Source: Anisus vortex (taxonomy: Eukaryota; Mollusca; Gastropoda; Planorbidae). Taken from it: a stretch of 64,000 nt of DNA. How positions within the stretch are numbered: the first letter of the stretch is position 1; every line of letters begins with the position of its first letter. The DNA lies in contig CASBPS010000124.1 of NCBI GenBank assembly GCA_949126835.1, positions 198,501 through 262,500 of the forward strand. Reading direction: 5' to 3'. The notes beneath the pieces were generated by a model. That model was not told the origin of the DNA, searched no databases, and saw nothing but the letters and a program-made list of their open reading frames with translations. Below are positions 1 through 11,742 of the stretch, one piece after another. The translations under genes and the position numbers were made by a program.

Positions 1-1611
1 ATCTTTACATCTGACTTCCGGCTAATCTGTTTACTGACATTTCAATGTCACGTCGGGATGTATATGGACAATAAAATAATTAGTCAAAGTTGATAAGGTT
101 GATAAAGTTCAACAATAGTTATTTAAAGTTCACTGATACTGTATAATATTTAAAAAAACGAAGGTGATTGACAACAGTGTGCCGCCATTTTGTTTATCTA
201 GTGTTCGCCATCTTGTGTGACGTCATTGCTTCACTTCATAGCGTATTGTAAAATGTTACAGAGTCTATATTCAGAATCTTTTTGTTTAAAAATGTTCCTT
301 GCGTGACAATTCAATTTTTCATGATCAACGATTGATCACAAAGAAATTCATACGACAGCTCTCCACGTTCCACGTAATCCAAATATAATCTTGAAAAAAA
401 GTTTATTAATTTCAGCGTCGGCACCTTTGAAAAATGCAATGTGGGTTGAGATGTAGAGCGCCACGTGCACCCACCTTTTTGTTGCTTGTTGTGCCGCCTA
501 TGTATCTACTGACTTTTACAAGTCTTACTGCAGTGTCTCCGTTTCCTGTTATCCTGAATATGGCTTTATACAGTGTTGATTAAGTCTTGATCAATATCTT
601 TAGAAATCGTCCATTAAATTCTGCCATCCAAGAGGAAATCATATATTTTCTGAGAGATGTTTTAGCGTTCTCTCTAACGATTTTATGACCAGGTTGACTG
701 GTTGAATCGTTTGCTGAATAGTTTGCTTGAGAGAGTTGACAATTTGAAAATCAGACTTTACAATCTAAGATTTGTTCTTGTGGAAGCATTTCATTATGTT
801 GTAGCGTAGTAGTTTAGTAGTTGCCGTTCACCGCTGCGACCAGTTGTAAGTTGTATATTTACACTTGTACCATTCACTCACACATATCTTGGAGGCGTTA
901 ATAAAAATACTTAACACTCCAGGAACAGTAAAATATATAGATAAGTTTATTCACACACATATATTTTTATGTCCTCACAATTCATATGAATATCCATGCA
1001 CAATGATATCTGTATATATATATATTCACTCAATAGCATTGCAATTTATATAATCGAATTTGCAGAATAGTTTCACAGAGATCTCTCATATTATGTCCAT
1101 TACAAAATCTCCACATAAAAATACAGCCTTTTCTCACAAGAGCTCGTTGCACACACTACCCTACCAATGTCAAGTCTCGTCACCTCTCCTTCCGATCTTT
1201 TCTAGCCTAACACGTGAATTAACAACAATTCACTCAACTGCGCAATTATTATAGTCTCCGTCTGTTTTTGCTATCCAAGGTCAAGGTCTACTCTTCTTTT
1301 CATTGGTTATCTCTCTTTGACCATAGACTATTTATTATGTTCTATTTCAATCACTGACAGGTAGCATTCTATGAACGTACTAACATTTTAGTTTCATAAA
1401 TTATAGTTCAGCTGATCTTTCAATCAAAACGTAAAAAATGATGAAGTAACAATATTGTTTTACTTACTTCAATATTTTGTTGAACGATTACAAACACATA
1501 TATAGATATATATTTTGATGATGAAGAAATTGTATAAGTGTTTATTTAATTGACATCCAAGGAAAGAAGTTAATTATATATTTATTATCACTCACTGCAT
1601 ACTACATACAA

Positions 1612-1614
<3 letters not shown>
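1..1614. other. Unassigned AT-rich DNA
   Basis: No gene, RNA or element could be recognised on either strand. The open frames at 865-1053 and 1060-1254 are short, rich in isoleucine, tyrosine and histidine, and match no family I know. Confidence 0.5.

Positions 1615-1709
<95 letters not shown>
1615..1709. repeat. (TA)n microsatellite
   Basis: About 95 bases of uninterrupted TA. It produces a meaningless Tyr-Ile open frame on the minus strand. Confidence 0.97.
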
Positions 1710-1710
<1 letters not shown>

Positions 1711-2258
1711 TGGCAACAACTCACAGTGAATATTAAATAATAACAATGAAACAAAATGTAAACGTTTCAATATAAATCCATAATGCCTCTAAATAATTAA
1801 TTTGATTATTATTCCAGGGGGAGACATGTTGTACGGAGTAAGAAAAAGGTAAACATAGATATTAATTTCTTGATTGATAAAAACAATTGAAAATATGACA
1901 TGATTAAACATGTTCAGTCTTTCCGCTTCTAGAACAATATTTTTAAACAATATAAAAGAGCTATTTCTACTTAAAAACAGAAGTATAGTTACAAAATAGA
2001 CTTGCAGACTGAAATACCATTTATCATACAATAAAAAGTTTCGTTTAGGAATCAGCTATTGTATTTTCTGGCTGACTGGCGATTAAGATAAAAGTTACTA
2101 TATAAATGACCAATCAATCAATACTCACTGACAAGTTGAACAAAATAAGTTTCTAATTCTCTCTGTTCTGTGGGGTAATGTGTGTGTGTGTATGGTCCTA
2201 AAGAATTGCATCCATCATTGTTAAGTACTTTGATTTGAACTCATTTGAAGAACTGGTA
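1710..2258. other. Unassigned DNA between two TA repeats
   Basis: Nothing recognised apart from a short GT run near 2179. The 80-codon minus frame at 1789-2031 has no recognisable similarity. Confidence 0.4.
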
Positions 2259-2268
2259 TTTATATATA

Positions 2269-2322
<54 letters not shown>
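2259..2322. repeat. (TA)n microsatellite next to LTR end
   Basis: A nearly pure TA run that ends two bases before the terminal TGTCACG of the LTR beginning at 2324. The element may have inserted into a pre-existing TA repeat. Confidence 0.93.
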
Positions 2323-2323
<1 letters not shown>

Positions 2324-2326
<3 letters not shown>

Positions 2327-3562
2327 CACGTGCGAAATCAGCTACTGACGTATAATAATATATTTAGAAATGTAATATTTATACATTCTTTTGATTCACA
2401 TCCCTCTTGGATCCCACAAGGTTGTACAAGAATTAGTATTGGTGTTATTGTAGTAGATTTGATATTTATTTGGCTCGTAGGATGTGTTGTAAGTTCTTAG
2501 TAAATGAATTAGGTAACTATACCTTAATATAGAGGAAATCCACAATCCTGTTTAAATATGTTAAACACAATTTTATTCCAACAAGTTGAAATTATGAATA
2601 TAACAGCAACACAGAATACAGGTACCAATAGTATAGGATGAAACGTAAATCAGTTGTTACGAATATCGGTCATAAATGAATGACGTAGTAAGGCATTGAC
2701 CTCTTAACAAGTGCGTATCAGAGTCCAAGGCGACCAAGGTTTGACCTTTGTGCCCTGAGGGCAGTTTAAATAAAATAATTCGTCCAACCCCGTGGAAATT
2801 GGAGAATAACTCTGAATTGCAGTATTATATAGAGAAAGAGGTTAAAATGCGTATTAAGACCCTGTAGAATCTTCGATGATAGTTTTCTTTGTAAAGTCCC
2901 GACCTCCTTAAAGTTAGTTCAGTTTAAACGTTTGTAGAGTGAAGTCGCTATATTAATACTTGTACATATAATGTCATTTTGTTGAAATACTTATGTTACC
3001 ATCAGTTGATGAAGTTTATTGATCGTTTATATTGAGTCTACAATTTAAATAAAATTGTTTATTCAACAACTGGAGTTGTTTCATCTATCATTGTTGAGAA
3101 AGGTGTTGAAGATAATTATCACGAATATAACTACATTACTGCATAGACCTGTCAGTCAAGGAACCCCTAGCTTGGGCTACAGATTAGCAGAATCTATAGA
3201 CTTCTAATAAAGATACAACTATATTCATTGAATCCGATTTAACGAGTCGTAATAATAGTCATCATAAAGAGGGCCATAACACAGTTGAGATTCTTTTTTA
3301 TAGTATTAAGCCGTTTTAACGTATCTTTTAAGAAAGTGGTCAAGAACAGTCCTCACACAATAGCGCCCAAGCTAGAACTGACTATCGATCTCAAACCCTC
3401 TCGCGACGTATGACGCATTTTAATCCTATGACGTAGTGTCTAGACATATGCATGTTTTATTGCTAACACGGAAACATTTCGGGTTTAAGATTATTTCTTT
3501 TGAACTTTAATTAATAATAATAGAACCAATATAATTATGGAAATAAAACTACTTTCGTAACA
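2324..3562 (-). repeat. 3' LTR of element C', split by a solo LTR
   Basis: On the plus strand it runs from TGTCACG to CGTAACA, with TG/CA ends. The two parts, 2324-2654 and 3282-3562, together align to the roughly 608-bp LTRs of element C in reverse orientation. The interruption is the solo LTR at 2655-3281. Confidence 0.9.
2655..3281 (-). mobile_element. Solo LTR of the A/B retrotransposon family
   Basis: A 627-bp sequence starting TGTTACGAATATC and ending CATAACA, the reverse complement of the LTRs of elements A and B. It is flanked by an exact 4-bp duplication, CAGT, at 2651-2654 and 3282-3285. Removing one CAGT restores the C-family LTR sequence seen near 40545-40570. A solo LTR normally arises by recombination between the two LTRs of a full element. 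Confidence 0.93.
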
Positions 3563-4470
3563 CTCACACCCCCCCTTAAGACACAAAGGAATTACAGACA
3601 TTGTAGTATGGAATTCTTTGTAGAGTACCCATAATATAAACCGAATTACCAAACTATCCATAAGATTTAATGGACTATTGGAAACTCTTTTAAAAATTAA
3701 AATGAACCATATATTACATATACCTTTAATAACAAAGTCGTTATTATGGAATCCCTTATCACATTATATTATCAATGTATGTGACACATTAATAAATTTT
3801 CATATCTTAAACAGTAACCCATAGGTCAATCTTACTTATCACCCTTACTAAACTTACTTCAGCAAATGATTATTAATTAAACATTTATTTATCAATTAAT
3901 ATTTACAATTATGACTTTTATGTGTACAACGTTGACCACAAAACCCTTACCACCAATAACCAATTCCCATAGAATTGATATGAATTACCCAAATAATTGG
4001 AACCGATTAATAATTGATATATAATTCTTTATAAAGTTTAATTTATTTATAACCGATTATTGTATCATTAACTAATGATTTTCAGTTATTATATTATTAT
4101 GATGTCTCAATTATGACATCAAGAATATTTAAAATGTGATAATCTCAGCTGATTTAGCTTTTACATAGCATAAAATAAGACATCCAAATTATAACATGAC
4201 GACATAGAAAACAAACAATTTGCAAAACACATCAATAGAATTAATTGAACAAACACAAGTGTGGATGTATTCAAGTAAACTACCGGTGTGTGTGCAATTG
4301 GTGTATGCAATAGTTACATTTTACCTCACAACGTATGATTGTTTCCAGTAGAATTTTAAGTTTTGTTCTGTAACGTTTCATACTGTAATAATTCAAAACA
4401 TAGTTTATTTATTGTCATATAACACATATACATGTTAATTAATACAATGAATGACATAAAAGAAAACATT
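3563..4470 (-). other. 3' non-coding region of element C'
   Basis: Aligns with 51106-51939 of element C. No reading frame resembling reverse transcriptase or RNase H is visible. On the minus strand it ends in the purine-rich tract beside the LTR. Confidence 0.7.
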
Positions 4471-5625
4471 TTATGTGAAACTGGTTTCCTCTTGTTCAAT
4501 CAGTCTTGTTCTATTGCGTACATCTGCGAATAGATTAATATTAATATGTTCATTAATTTGACCTTTGATAGCGGATTGTTCGCAAGTGGGTAAATGTGCC
4601 AATTTTTCATTAAGGGTTTTTAGAGCTTTTGTGATTTGTAATTTGCTTTCTTCTACTTCACGCTCAATTTCGGTTGAATTATTCCCGACTTTAATAACAG
4701 TGTTTACCGAGGCAACAACATTTTGTTCTTCTCTGGTAATGTATGGTTTCAACATATTGATATGGCACACTCGTTGCGATTTCCGTCTATCAGGGGTCTT
4801 TACAAGATAGTTAACCTCACTAAGCTTAGCCATAACCTCGTAGGGTCCTGTAAACTTGGCAATCAGGGGTTGACCAGACAGTGGCGTCAGCATGATAACT
4901 TTATCACCAGGTTGGAAGATACGGGTTCTTGCGTTGAGGTCATAATAGACCTTGTGCCTGCAAAAGATTAGATCTGACAACTTTTTTAATGCATTATACA
5001 GTCTATTTCTAAAGTTCTCCACATATGTTAGTAGACCAGTGTCTTCGGTGGATGATAACCATGTCTCTTGTAACAGCTTTAGTGGTCCACGAACTGTGTG
5101 TCCGAATACCAGTTCAAAAGGACTGGAACCAAGAGATTCTTGTACATCCTCTCTGGTTGCGAAGAGTGCGAAGGGAATATCACGATCCCAGTCGTCGTTA
5201 TGCTCAAAACAGAAAGTACGGAGCATATTTTTCAATGTTTGGTGGTATCGTTTTAGTGCGCCTTGACTCTGTGGATGATATGCACTCGATACTGCATGAC
5301 GAATACCCAGCCGTTCTAAGACTTGGCGAAATAACTTCGATGTGAAATTTGAACCTTGATCTGACTGCACGGTTTTCGGAAGTCCATATCGGGTGAAGAA
5401 TCCGATAAGTGCATCAGAGATTTTGTCGGCATTGATGCTACGTAGAGAAATAGCCTCTGGAAATCTCGTTGCCGAACACATAATAGTGAACAGATACTGG
5501 TGGCCAGCCTTAGTTTTAGGCAACGGACCGACGCAGTCTATAATAATGTGACTGAAGGGTTCTGAGAATGCTGGTATGGGTCGTAGAGGAGCTACCGGAA
5601 TGGTTTGATTCGGTTTGCCGACCAT
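4471..5625 (-). pseudogene. Integrase of element C' (catalytic core and C-terminal domain)
   Basis: A 384-codon open frame. The DDE integrase core is readable: DCVGPLP near residue 31 holds the first Asp and SDQGSNF near residue 89 the second. The third catalytic position looks substituted: where the family has Glu just before the Arg (LER), this copy reads LKRYHQTLK, and sister copy C reads LER. A GPY/F-like C-terminal module follows (TGPYEV near 258, CHINMLKPY near 288). The frame ends soon after LFADVRNRT. In Gmr1-like elements that motif lies just ahead of reverse transcriptase, but here only a short tail and a stop follow. The N-terminal H2C2 zinc domain has been deleted (see the next upstream frame). 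Not expected to be functional. Confidence 0.85.
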
Positions 5626-5641
5626 TGTTTCTAACTATCCT

Positions 5642-6025
5642 TCATTCTTCGCGTCTTCTTTTAGCTTCAGGATCTTTGCCTTGAGCAAGAATGAGTAGTT
5701 GTCTAGGCGACAAATTACTTTGATCAGTATGACTTGAGTGACCACCTAGAACATCCGCCATGAAGGTTGCTTGTAAGTCAATCTCTGGTGTCGGTTCTGG
5801 TTTCTTTGTCGATTCATCAGTCATCTTTTGTTTCTCCATAGCTCTGGTGATAACGCATACTGAATTTTCAGTATTCCTACACTGAACAGAGTCTTTGGGT
5901 TCTTTAAGTACACGATGTACCTGATTTTTGGCAATGTCACTTCCTAAAAGTAATGAAATGCCTCTGTAGGGAAATTTCTTCACTATACAAACAATAACAG
6001 GTCCAGTGAAGTAATTACACTTCAA
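5642..6025 (-). pseudogene. Protease-integrase linker of element C', with deletion of the H2C2 domain
   Basis: A 127-codon frame matching the linker in element C: CVITRAMEKQ, then TPEIDLQATFMADVLGG, then a GKDPE region. It breaks off where C continues into the integrase zinc domain. Comparison with 43250-43570 shows that C' lacks about 260 bases between two copies of ATGG, a deletion with 4-bp microhomology. The first part corresponds to the end of the aspartic protease domain. Confidence 0.8.
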
Positions 6026-6140
6026 CTGTATACGATGTAACGGTGCCGTAAGTTACCCAGCCATAGTACCGATTAAGGCATACTGGCCTGTATGAGTCAA
6101 TTTCGACGTTGGTACAGTAGTCTTCAACAGTAAAGATATA

Positions 6141-6652
6141 TCAGCAGTCACGTAGAATTTTAATCTTCCTTTCTCTAGCTTGATTATCTATAGGTGAAAC
6201 ATAGCCCTCGCTAACATCCGATAGCATGCACTCGGGTAGTTCTCTGCCTACTGAGTTTCTTGATACACTGCTGCCTCCATAAGTAAACGTTTTATTTACT
6301 GATTGTGCATCTGTCACACTCCCTTTGGAGTTGAAACTAGAATGTTCAATAGCCCCGGTCTTCATTTCAAAGACTCTTTCTGACTTTGAGCAACTTGGAC
6401 ATGTGTGTTTCGCCATCTCCTCATGACTAACATCATATGTCTTTCTTTCAGCTTTAATTCTTTTGTGGGCAGTTTTGTTTATTTGAGTTTCAGTTTGTAC
6501 GGCGATGTGCGATAAAACCACGTTGTTCTTGTTTTTAATGGGCCTTTTCTCTTTATGTAGACTCCAACAATTCTTTTTGATATGTCCATCTTTCTTACAA
6601 AAGGTACAGGTAATTCTCTTTTGTACAAAACTTGAATTCTCTTGTTTATCGG
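6141..6652 (-). pseudogene. Gag C-terminal region and broken protease of element C'
   Basis: Aligns with 42250-42760 of element C. The zinc knuckle is read in the frame upstream of 6521: plus-strand bases around 6560-6620 correspond to CTFCKK-DGHIK-NCW in C. The frame then runs through a Ser/Lys/Glu-rich linker to KILRD. There C has the protease motif D-S-G-A, but C' is missing about 5 bases, which destroys the catalytic DSG and shifts the frame to an immediate stop. Similarity to C is lost at about 6652. Confidence 0.75.
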
Positions 6653-6741
6653 CCTCTCAATGGCACGCGGAAGCACCCCGCCCCAACCCTCCCCCTAAAA
6701 AAAAAGTATTTTCAAGTTCTCGTCTACAAGAAATTGAGTGC

Positions 6742-7028
6742 TAGAGCAGGCTGACTTTTAGTCTGTTACCACGCTGAATGAATTAGAACTAAAGCAGGCT
6801 GACTTTTAGTCTGTTACCACGCTGAATGAATTAGAACTAAAGCAGGTTGACTTTTAGTCTGTTACCACGCTGAATGAATTAGAACTAAAGCAGGCTGACT
6901 TTTAGTCTGTTACCACGCTGAATGAATTAGAACTAAAGCAGGTTGACTTTTAGTCTGTTACCACGCTGAATGAATTAGAACTAAAGCAGGCTGACTTTTA
7001 GTCTGTTACCACGCTGAATGAATTAGAA
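6742..7028. repeat. 48-bp minisatellite, about 6 copies
   Basis: The unit begins GAACTAAAGCAGGCTGACTT and contains the inner palindrome-like ACTTTTAGT. Copies differ mainly at one site (GGCTG or GGTTG). It lies just outside the broken edge of element C'. Confidence 0.95.
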
Positions 7029-7099
7029 ATTTTACTTTTGGTAACATTGTTATTAGAAGGTTGTCGACCCCTGTTAATGCACCATAAAATGCTTTCAGT

Positions 7100-7305
7100 A
7101 AGTTTTTTTTAAATTAGCCATTTATTAAGTCAATTTATAATTCTGAAAAGTTTTTTTTAAATTAGCCATTTATTAAGTCAATTTATAATTCTTAAAGTTT
7201 TTTTAAATTAGTCATTTATTAAGTCAATTTATAATTATTAAAAGTTTTTTGTTTAATTAGCCATTTATTAAGTCAATGTATAATTCTTAAAAGTTTTTTT
7301 TTTTT
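7100..7305. repeat. About 47-bp minisatellite, 4 to 5 copies
   Basis: The unit is a T-run followed by AAATTAGCCATTTATTAAGT and CAATTTATAATTCTTAAA. Copies differ mainly in T-run length. Confidence 0.93.
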
Positions 7306-7758
7306 TACTTGGTTGAAATAAGGCGACTTGACAAACGTAATGATTGTAACAAAATGATTTGGAGCTGTGATACAAGTAATATATGCTGTCCACGCTGCCA
7401 GTAAGTTTTTTAAATATTATTTTTACTGTAAAGTAATTTGTCCTTTTAACAATTTAAATAATGCAATCTAAAAGTATGCCTTTTTTATGTTGTTTTTTTT
7501 TGTGGGGGAGGGGGGGCTTGCAAAATTTATTGTTGTAATCGTCAGGGCTATTTGTTGTGATGTTTCCCATAATGTGTGAACTGTGAGAGTGCTTCCCCTT
7601 GTGTTGTTGACCATAATTCCCCCTGTGTGTTTGTTGTGACCTTGTCTACTACTTGATGTTTACTCGTGTTAACATTGTTTCAGAATAAAGCCTTGTGTTG
7701 AGTAATTTTAGTAGCATTACGTTTTAATATGTTACACTTATACATAATATATATAATA
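7306..7758. other. Unassigned DNA
   Basis: AT-rich with homopolymers. No gene recognised. Confidence 0.4.
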
Positions 7759-7924
7759 CATGGGCGCCCGCAGAAAATTTTCTAGAGGGGGGGGGGGCAA
7801 AATATTTTTTTCTGGATTCACATGGTCTCTTGATCATCACCCATCCCTTAAGCCGCCATTGAAGGACAGCCTGGTCCATTCTTTTATATTTTACTCCCAC
7901 CTTTTCTTCAGTCGGCCGCGTACT

Positions 7925-8140
7925 ACTGTACCCATGGGCCTCATCGTGGTGTAGTGTGTAAACCGTCGATACGTTCCCATTAAGAATACATAGGCGGGCG
8001 AACGCATGGGGGACTGCCCCCGCAGTGGGTCTGAGATCCATTGCACAGCCGAGAGGCCGCGGGGTCTCGGTGGGGAGGAAGCAATGGACGCTACAGCCCG
8101 TCTCAAGAACCACCCGGTGCCTGGATGCCTGTACCTATAG
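7925..8140 (+). repeat. Repeat unit P, left part (split by a LINE)
   Basis: Closely similar to 28745-28950 and to the reverse complement of 29215-29400. Shared landmarks include GTAGTGTGTAAACCG, TCCCATTAAGAATACA, GGAAGCAATGGACGCT and CCGGTGCCTGGATGC. The unit breaks after ACCTATAG and resumes at about 16110. Confidence 0.85.
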
Positions 8141-8932
8141 TTCTAATGAAAAGATTCTGGCTTGCTGGGCAGAACACTTCAACTGTGTCCTCAACATGCA
8201 CTCTACCATCAGTGATGAGACAATCAATCGACTGCCACAGATTGCAATCAATCAGGGAATGGCTGAGCCTCCATCAGAGCTGGAAACAAAAAAGGCCATT
8301 GATCTCCTGTCTAGCTACAAGGCTCCTGGAGCTGACTCCATTCCTTCCGAAATATATAAATCAGGTGGACACAAACTGGTTGAAAAACTCACGGCCATGC
8401 TCTTGTAGACCTGACTAAGGCATATGACACAGTCAGCCGCGAATGAATCTGGAGAATAATGGCCAAATTTGGATGCCCTGACATCTTCATCAAAATGGTC
8501 AGGCAACTCCACGACGGCATGCTCGCCAGAGTCCAAGACCAGGGCAGCTCTTCAGAACCCTTCCAGGCTACAAACGGTGTAAAGCAGTTATGTGCTTTGG
8601 ACCCTACACTTTTAGCCGCATGTTCTCGGACATGCTTTTGGATGCCTTCAAAGACAGTTATGTAGGGATCAAACTCCGGTACCGCTTGATGGTAAACTGT
8701 TCAATCTAAGGAGACTGCAGCCCAAATCTATGACCCGCATTGAGACAATACGGGACTTTTTGTTTGCAGATGACTGCTCCCTGATAGCCTCCTCGGAGGC
8801 ACACATGCAGCGCAATATGGACCTGTTCTCAGCGGCATGCACCAACTTCGGCTTAACTTTCTCAACCAAGAAAACCGAGGTTTTGCACCAGCCTGCTCCT
8901 GGATGCGAGCACACTGAACCTTTCATCACTGT
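8141..8932 (+). pseudogene. LINE (non-LTR) reverse transcriptase, 5' portion
   Basis: Fragments in several frames match a LINE ORF2: WAEHFNCVLN (about 8163), KAPGADSIPSEIY (about 8320), VDLTKAYDTVSRE (about 8405), GCPDIFIKMVRQLHDGML (about 8470), NGVKQ (about 8572) and the catalytic FLFADDC (about 8757). The jump from EKLTAMLL straight to VDLTKAYD indicates an internal deletion removing much of the finger region between early RT motifs. Stops and frameshifts are frequent. The 5' end is truncated at about 8141, as expected for a LINE. The frame ends at FITV, where LTR element A has inserted; it resumes at 15302. LINE clade not assigned. Confidence 0.88.
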
Positions 8933-9555
8933 TGTTATGGACCTTTAGATATGATGACTATTATTACGACTCGTTAAATCGGATTCAATGAATATAGTTG
9001 TATCTTTATTAGAAGTCTCTAGATTCTGCTAATCTGTAGCCCAAGCTAGGGGTTCCTTGACTGACAGGTCTATGCAGTAATGTAGTTATATTCGTGATAA
9101 TTATCTTCAACACATTTCTCAACAATGATAGATCAAACAACTCCAGTTGTTGAATAAACAATTTTATTTAAATTGTAGACTCAATATAAACGATCAATAA
9201 ACTTCATCAACTGATGGCAACATAAGTTTCAATACAATGGCATACAATATACAAATGAATATAGCGACTTCACTCTACAAACGTTTAAACTGAACTCTTT
9301 AAGGAGGTCGGGACTTTCCAAAGAAAACTATCATCGAAGATTCTACAGGGTCTTAATACGCATTTTAACCTCTTTCTCTATAATTACTACGATCCAGAAT
9401 TATCCTCCAATTTCCACGGGATTTGAACGAATTATTTTATTTAAACTGCCCTCAGGGCACAAAGGTCAAACCTTGGTCGCCTTGGACTCTGATACGCACT
9501 TGATAAGAGGTCAATGCCTTACTACGTCATTCATTTATGACCGATATTCGTAACA
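8933..9555 (-). repeat. 3' LTR of element A
   Basis: A 623-bp LTR running TGTTATGG to CGTAACA on the plus strand. Compared base by base with 14679-15301, I find one substitution (A at 9503, T at 15249). Confidence 0.96.
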
Positions 9556-9568
9556 TCCCCCCCCTTCT
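9556..9568 (-). other. Polypurine tract of element A
   Basis: On the minus strand it reads AGAAGGGGGGGGA directly before the 3' LTR. This is the usual primer for plus-strand DNA synthesis. Confidence 0.85.
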
Positions 9569-11742
9569 AAAGTTTTATAATTATTTCCTTTACATTTTAA
9601 CCATACGAAAAATGTTAATTTTAAGGAATAATTATAAAAGAAAATATTCCGGAGAAAACAATACAGTTCAATTGGCGATCCCAATAATTCAATCGAACTG
9701 ATAACAATAACATAATAATATATGCAATATAAATTCATCTTATCAAATGGCTTAACTATTGTCTTTCAATCATTCAATTTTTAATTCAAAACGATGGACA
9801 ATTAAATTGTTTATCTAAATCTTGTATACAAGAAAAATACAAAATCATTCTTAATAGATATAATATAATACAAGTTAATAATTTCTATTACATGAACATT
9901 CCACGTTAATAAAAACTCTCTCTCGTCCATTTAATTATAAACTAATATCTTTTACATTTGTAATCAAACAACAAAAGAAAAAATCACTTAATGTCTATTC
10001 AGACACGACTTATTTTTTTTCCATAAGGAGAAAAAAAAACCAAACGCTCTTGATGAAAAAATACTACTAGACCTGACCTAATTACACGTTACAAAAATTA
10101 TTGCTCGTGTAGACAGTATTTTTTTTTTACATGCTGGTAGGCTGACTAACACATTAGACAACTGTCTGTGACGCGACCCAAAATGTAGGTCAATTTCGCA
10201 CTCTCTCTCTCTATTCCTTTTTTCACCCTCTCATTCTCAATTGATTCTAACAATATTGACATCGCTATGCAAATTTCTACCTCATCACAGCCGAGGTCAA
10301 ATAAAATTGCTACGCGATTAAATAGTTATCGTATTAAATGAGCATTCTTTAACATCTATCATCTCAAAATCAAATTCATTTATATTATTTTGAGAACATT
10401 AAACATAGTCTGTTCACGAATTAAAATAGTTTATAGCAAAAATCATTAAAAATATTTTAATTTCTCATTTTACCATGACCTTTCGACGTCATTATTTTCT
10501 TTTTAAAAGAGTTCACATTGAAACATTCTATCTTTCATGCAGACATGGATTTACTTGAAACAAATTTGGTTAATTTACTTAATTAACTATCAATCAAAGC
10601 AGATTATATTATCTTCATACAATCTTAGTACTAAATAGTAAGTACTTATTTTCTTTTAATTACATTAAAGACATTTCAAATACAATATTATTGACGTAGA
10701 AACGATTAAAGCATAGGCTACTATTAATTTTTTATTTTTTTTCCAGACAGAAATCAATGTAACAATTTATGTACAAAACAAACTGCTGGTCTGAATGGTT
10801 AGTTCCATATCCAAGCTTTTCAGTCAGTAAGGTTGGAATACATTGCTCTTTTCCATTCCATAAAGGTTTTATTCTTAGGTTCTAGGTTCCTGTTACTTTC
10901 ACAGTGTTCAGGTCTACCCAGTCTTTTGCTTGTCAATACAATTCATTCAATCTATTTTAACTAATACAAAAAAAATAGATTAGTTTTACAATCTTGACAT
11001 GAAATCCTTAATTAATAATACATTTGTTGAACATTGGTGTGTCAACATTATAAATTTTCAACCATGAAATTCTCAATCATTCTGGTTTACAGTGTCAAGT
11101 CAGTGGCACATATCCTAAATTTATACAAAACAAGGATAAGTTTTATTTTACATTAGTTTCACTTCTGGTCTGCTTTTCATGTAACAGTATCCTAAAAAGT
11201 GAAAAATCATATATAATACAGTTCTTGGAATTCTTTTTAGTCATAGCTCTGCCTTGCTGCAACTATTTTTACCCTACATTATCATACATTCAATGATAAT
11301 ATAATAAATGAATAAATTCACATAGAAGAAATTTGCATCTTGACTCAGTGCAATATTTCAACAACAGTACATGATAAAATAAATCCATAGTACAATCATA
11401 AAACATTTCTCAATACTTTAGTGATAGAAAATTCTCTTTTCTTAAAATCATTTACATCTTTATCAATCAGATTATCCTCTCTGCCAAATGTTTCAATTAT
11501 CATTTCCAGAGATTCTCAAACATATCTTATAATCAGTCCACATTTATAATGTCCTCTGATTTAGAAACCAATTCTGCGGATAAAACTGATCTTTTTCTCT
11601 TATAGCAATTATTTTAAATGCTCAACCTAACAAGTTTGTTTAGAAATATCACACTATAATGATATTTACTCTAACAATACTTTTACTCAGTCCTTTTTCA
11701 TCACAAGTAAGGGATTTAGTTTTAAAATAGTAAGTTTGGTAA
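9569..11742 (-). other. Long 3' non-coding region of element A
   Basis: About 2.2 kb between the ORF and the 3' LTR. It has no long frame and no RT or RNase H motif I can recognise. It is closely conserved in element B (34113-36311), with small indels. It stands where RT and RNase H would lie in a Gmr1-like element, so it may be replaced or decayed sequence, or carry cis-acting RNA signals. Confidence 0.75.

Larger units (their letters stand above)
2324..6652 (-). mobile_element. LTR retrotransposon C' (Gmr1-like Ty3/Gypsy, RT-less), 5'-truncated
   Basis: A minus-strand partial copy of the same family as element C at 40265-52549. It keeps the 3' LTR (2324-3562, enlarged by an inserted solo LTR), a C-rich stretch beside the LTR at about 3566-3579 that is the polypurine tract on the minus strand, about 0.9 kb of 3' non-coding DNA, integrase, protease remnant and the Gag zinc-knuckle region. 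Similarity to C stops at about 6652, inside the region upstream of the zinc knuckle, so the N-terminal Gag half, primer-binding site and 5' LTR are missing. As in C, no reverse transcriptase or RNase H lies between integrase and LTR. Confidence 0.88.

Noticed and set aside
865..1254. Two adjacent short plus-strand frames
   Set aside because: No family similarity, no splice or start context, ordinary length for AT-rich random DNA.
1588..1770. 60-codon minus-strand frame of Tyr-Ile repeats
   Set aside because: It is a translation of the (TA)n repeat.
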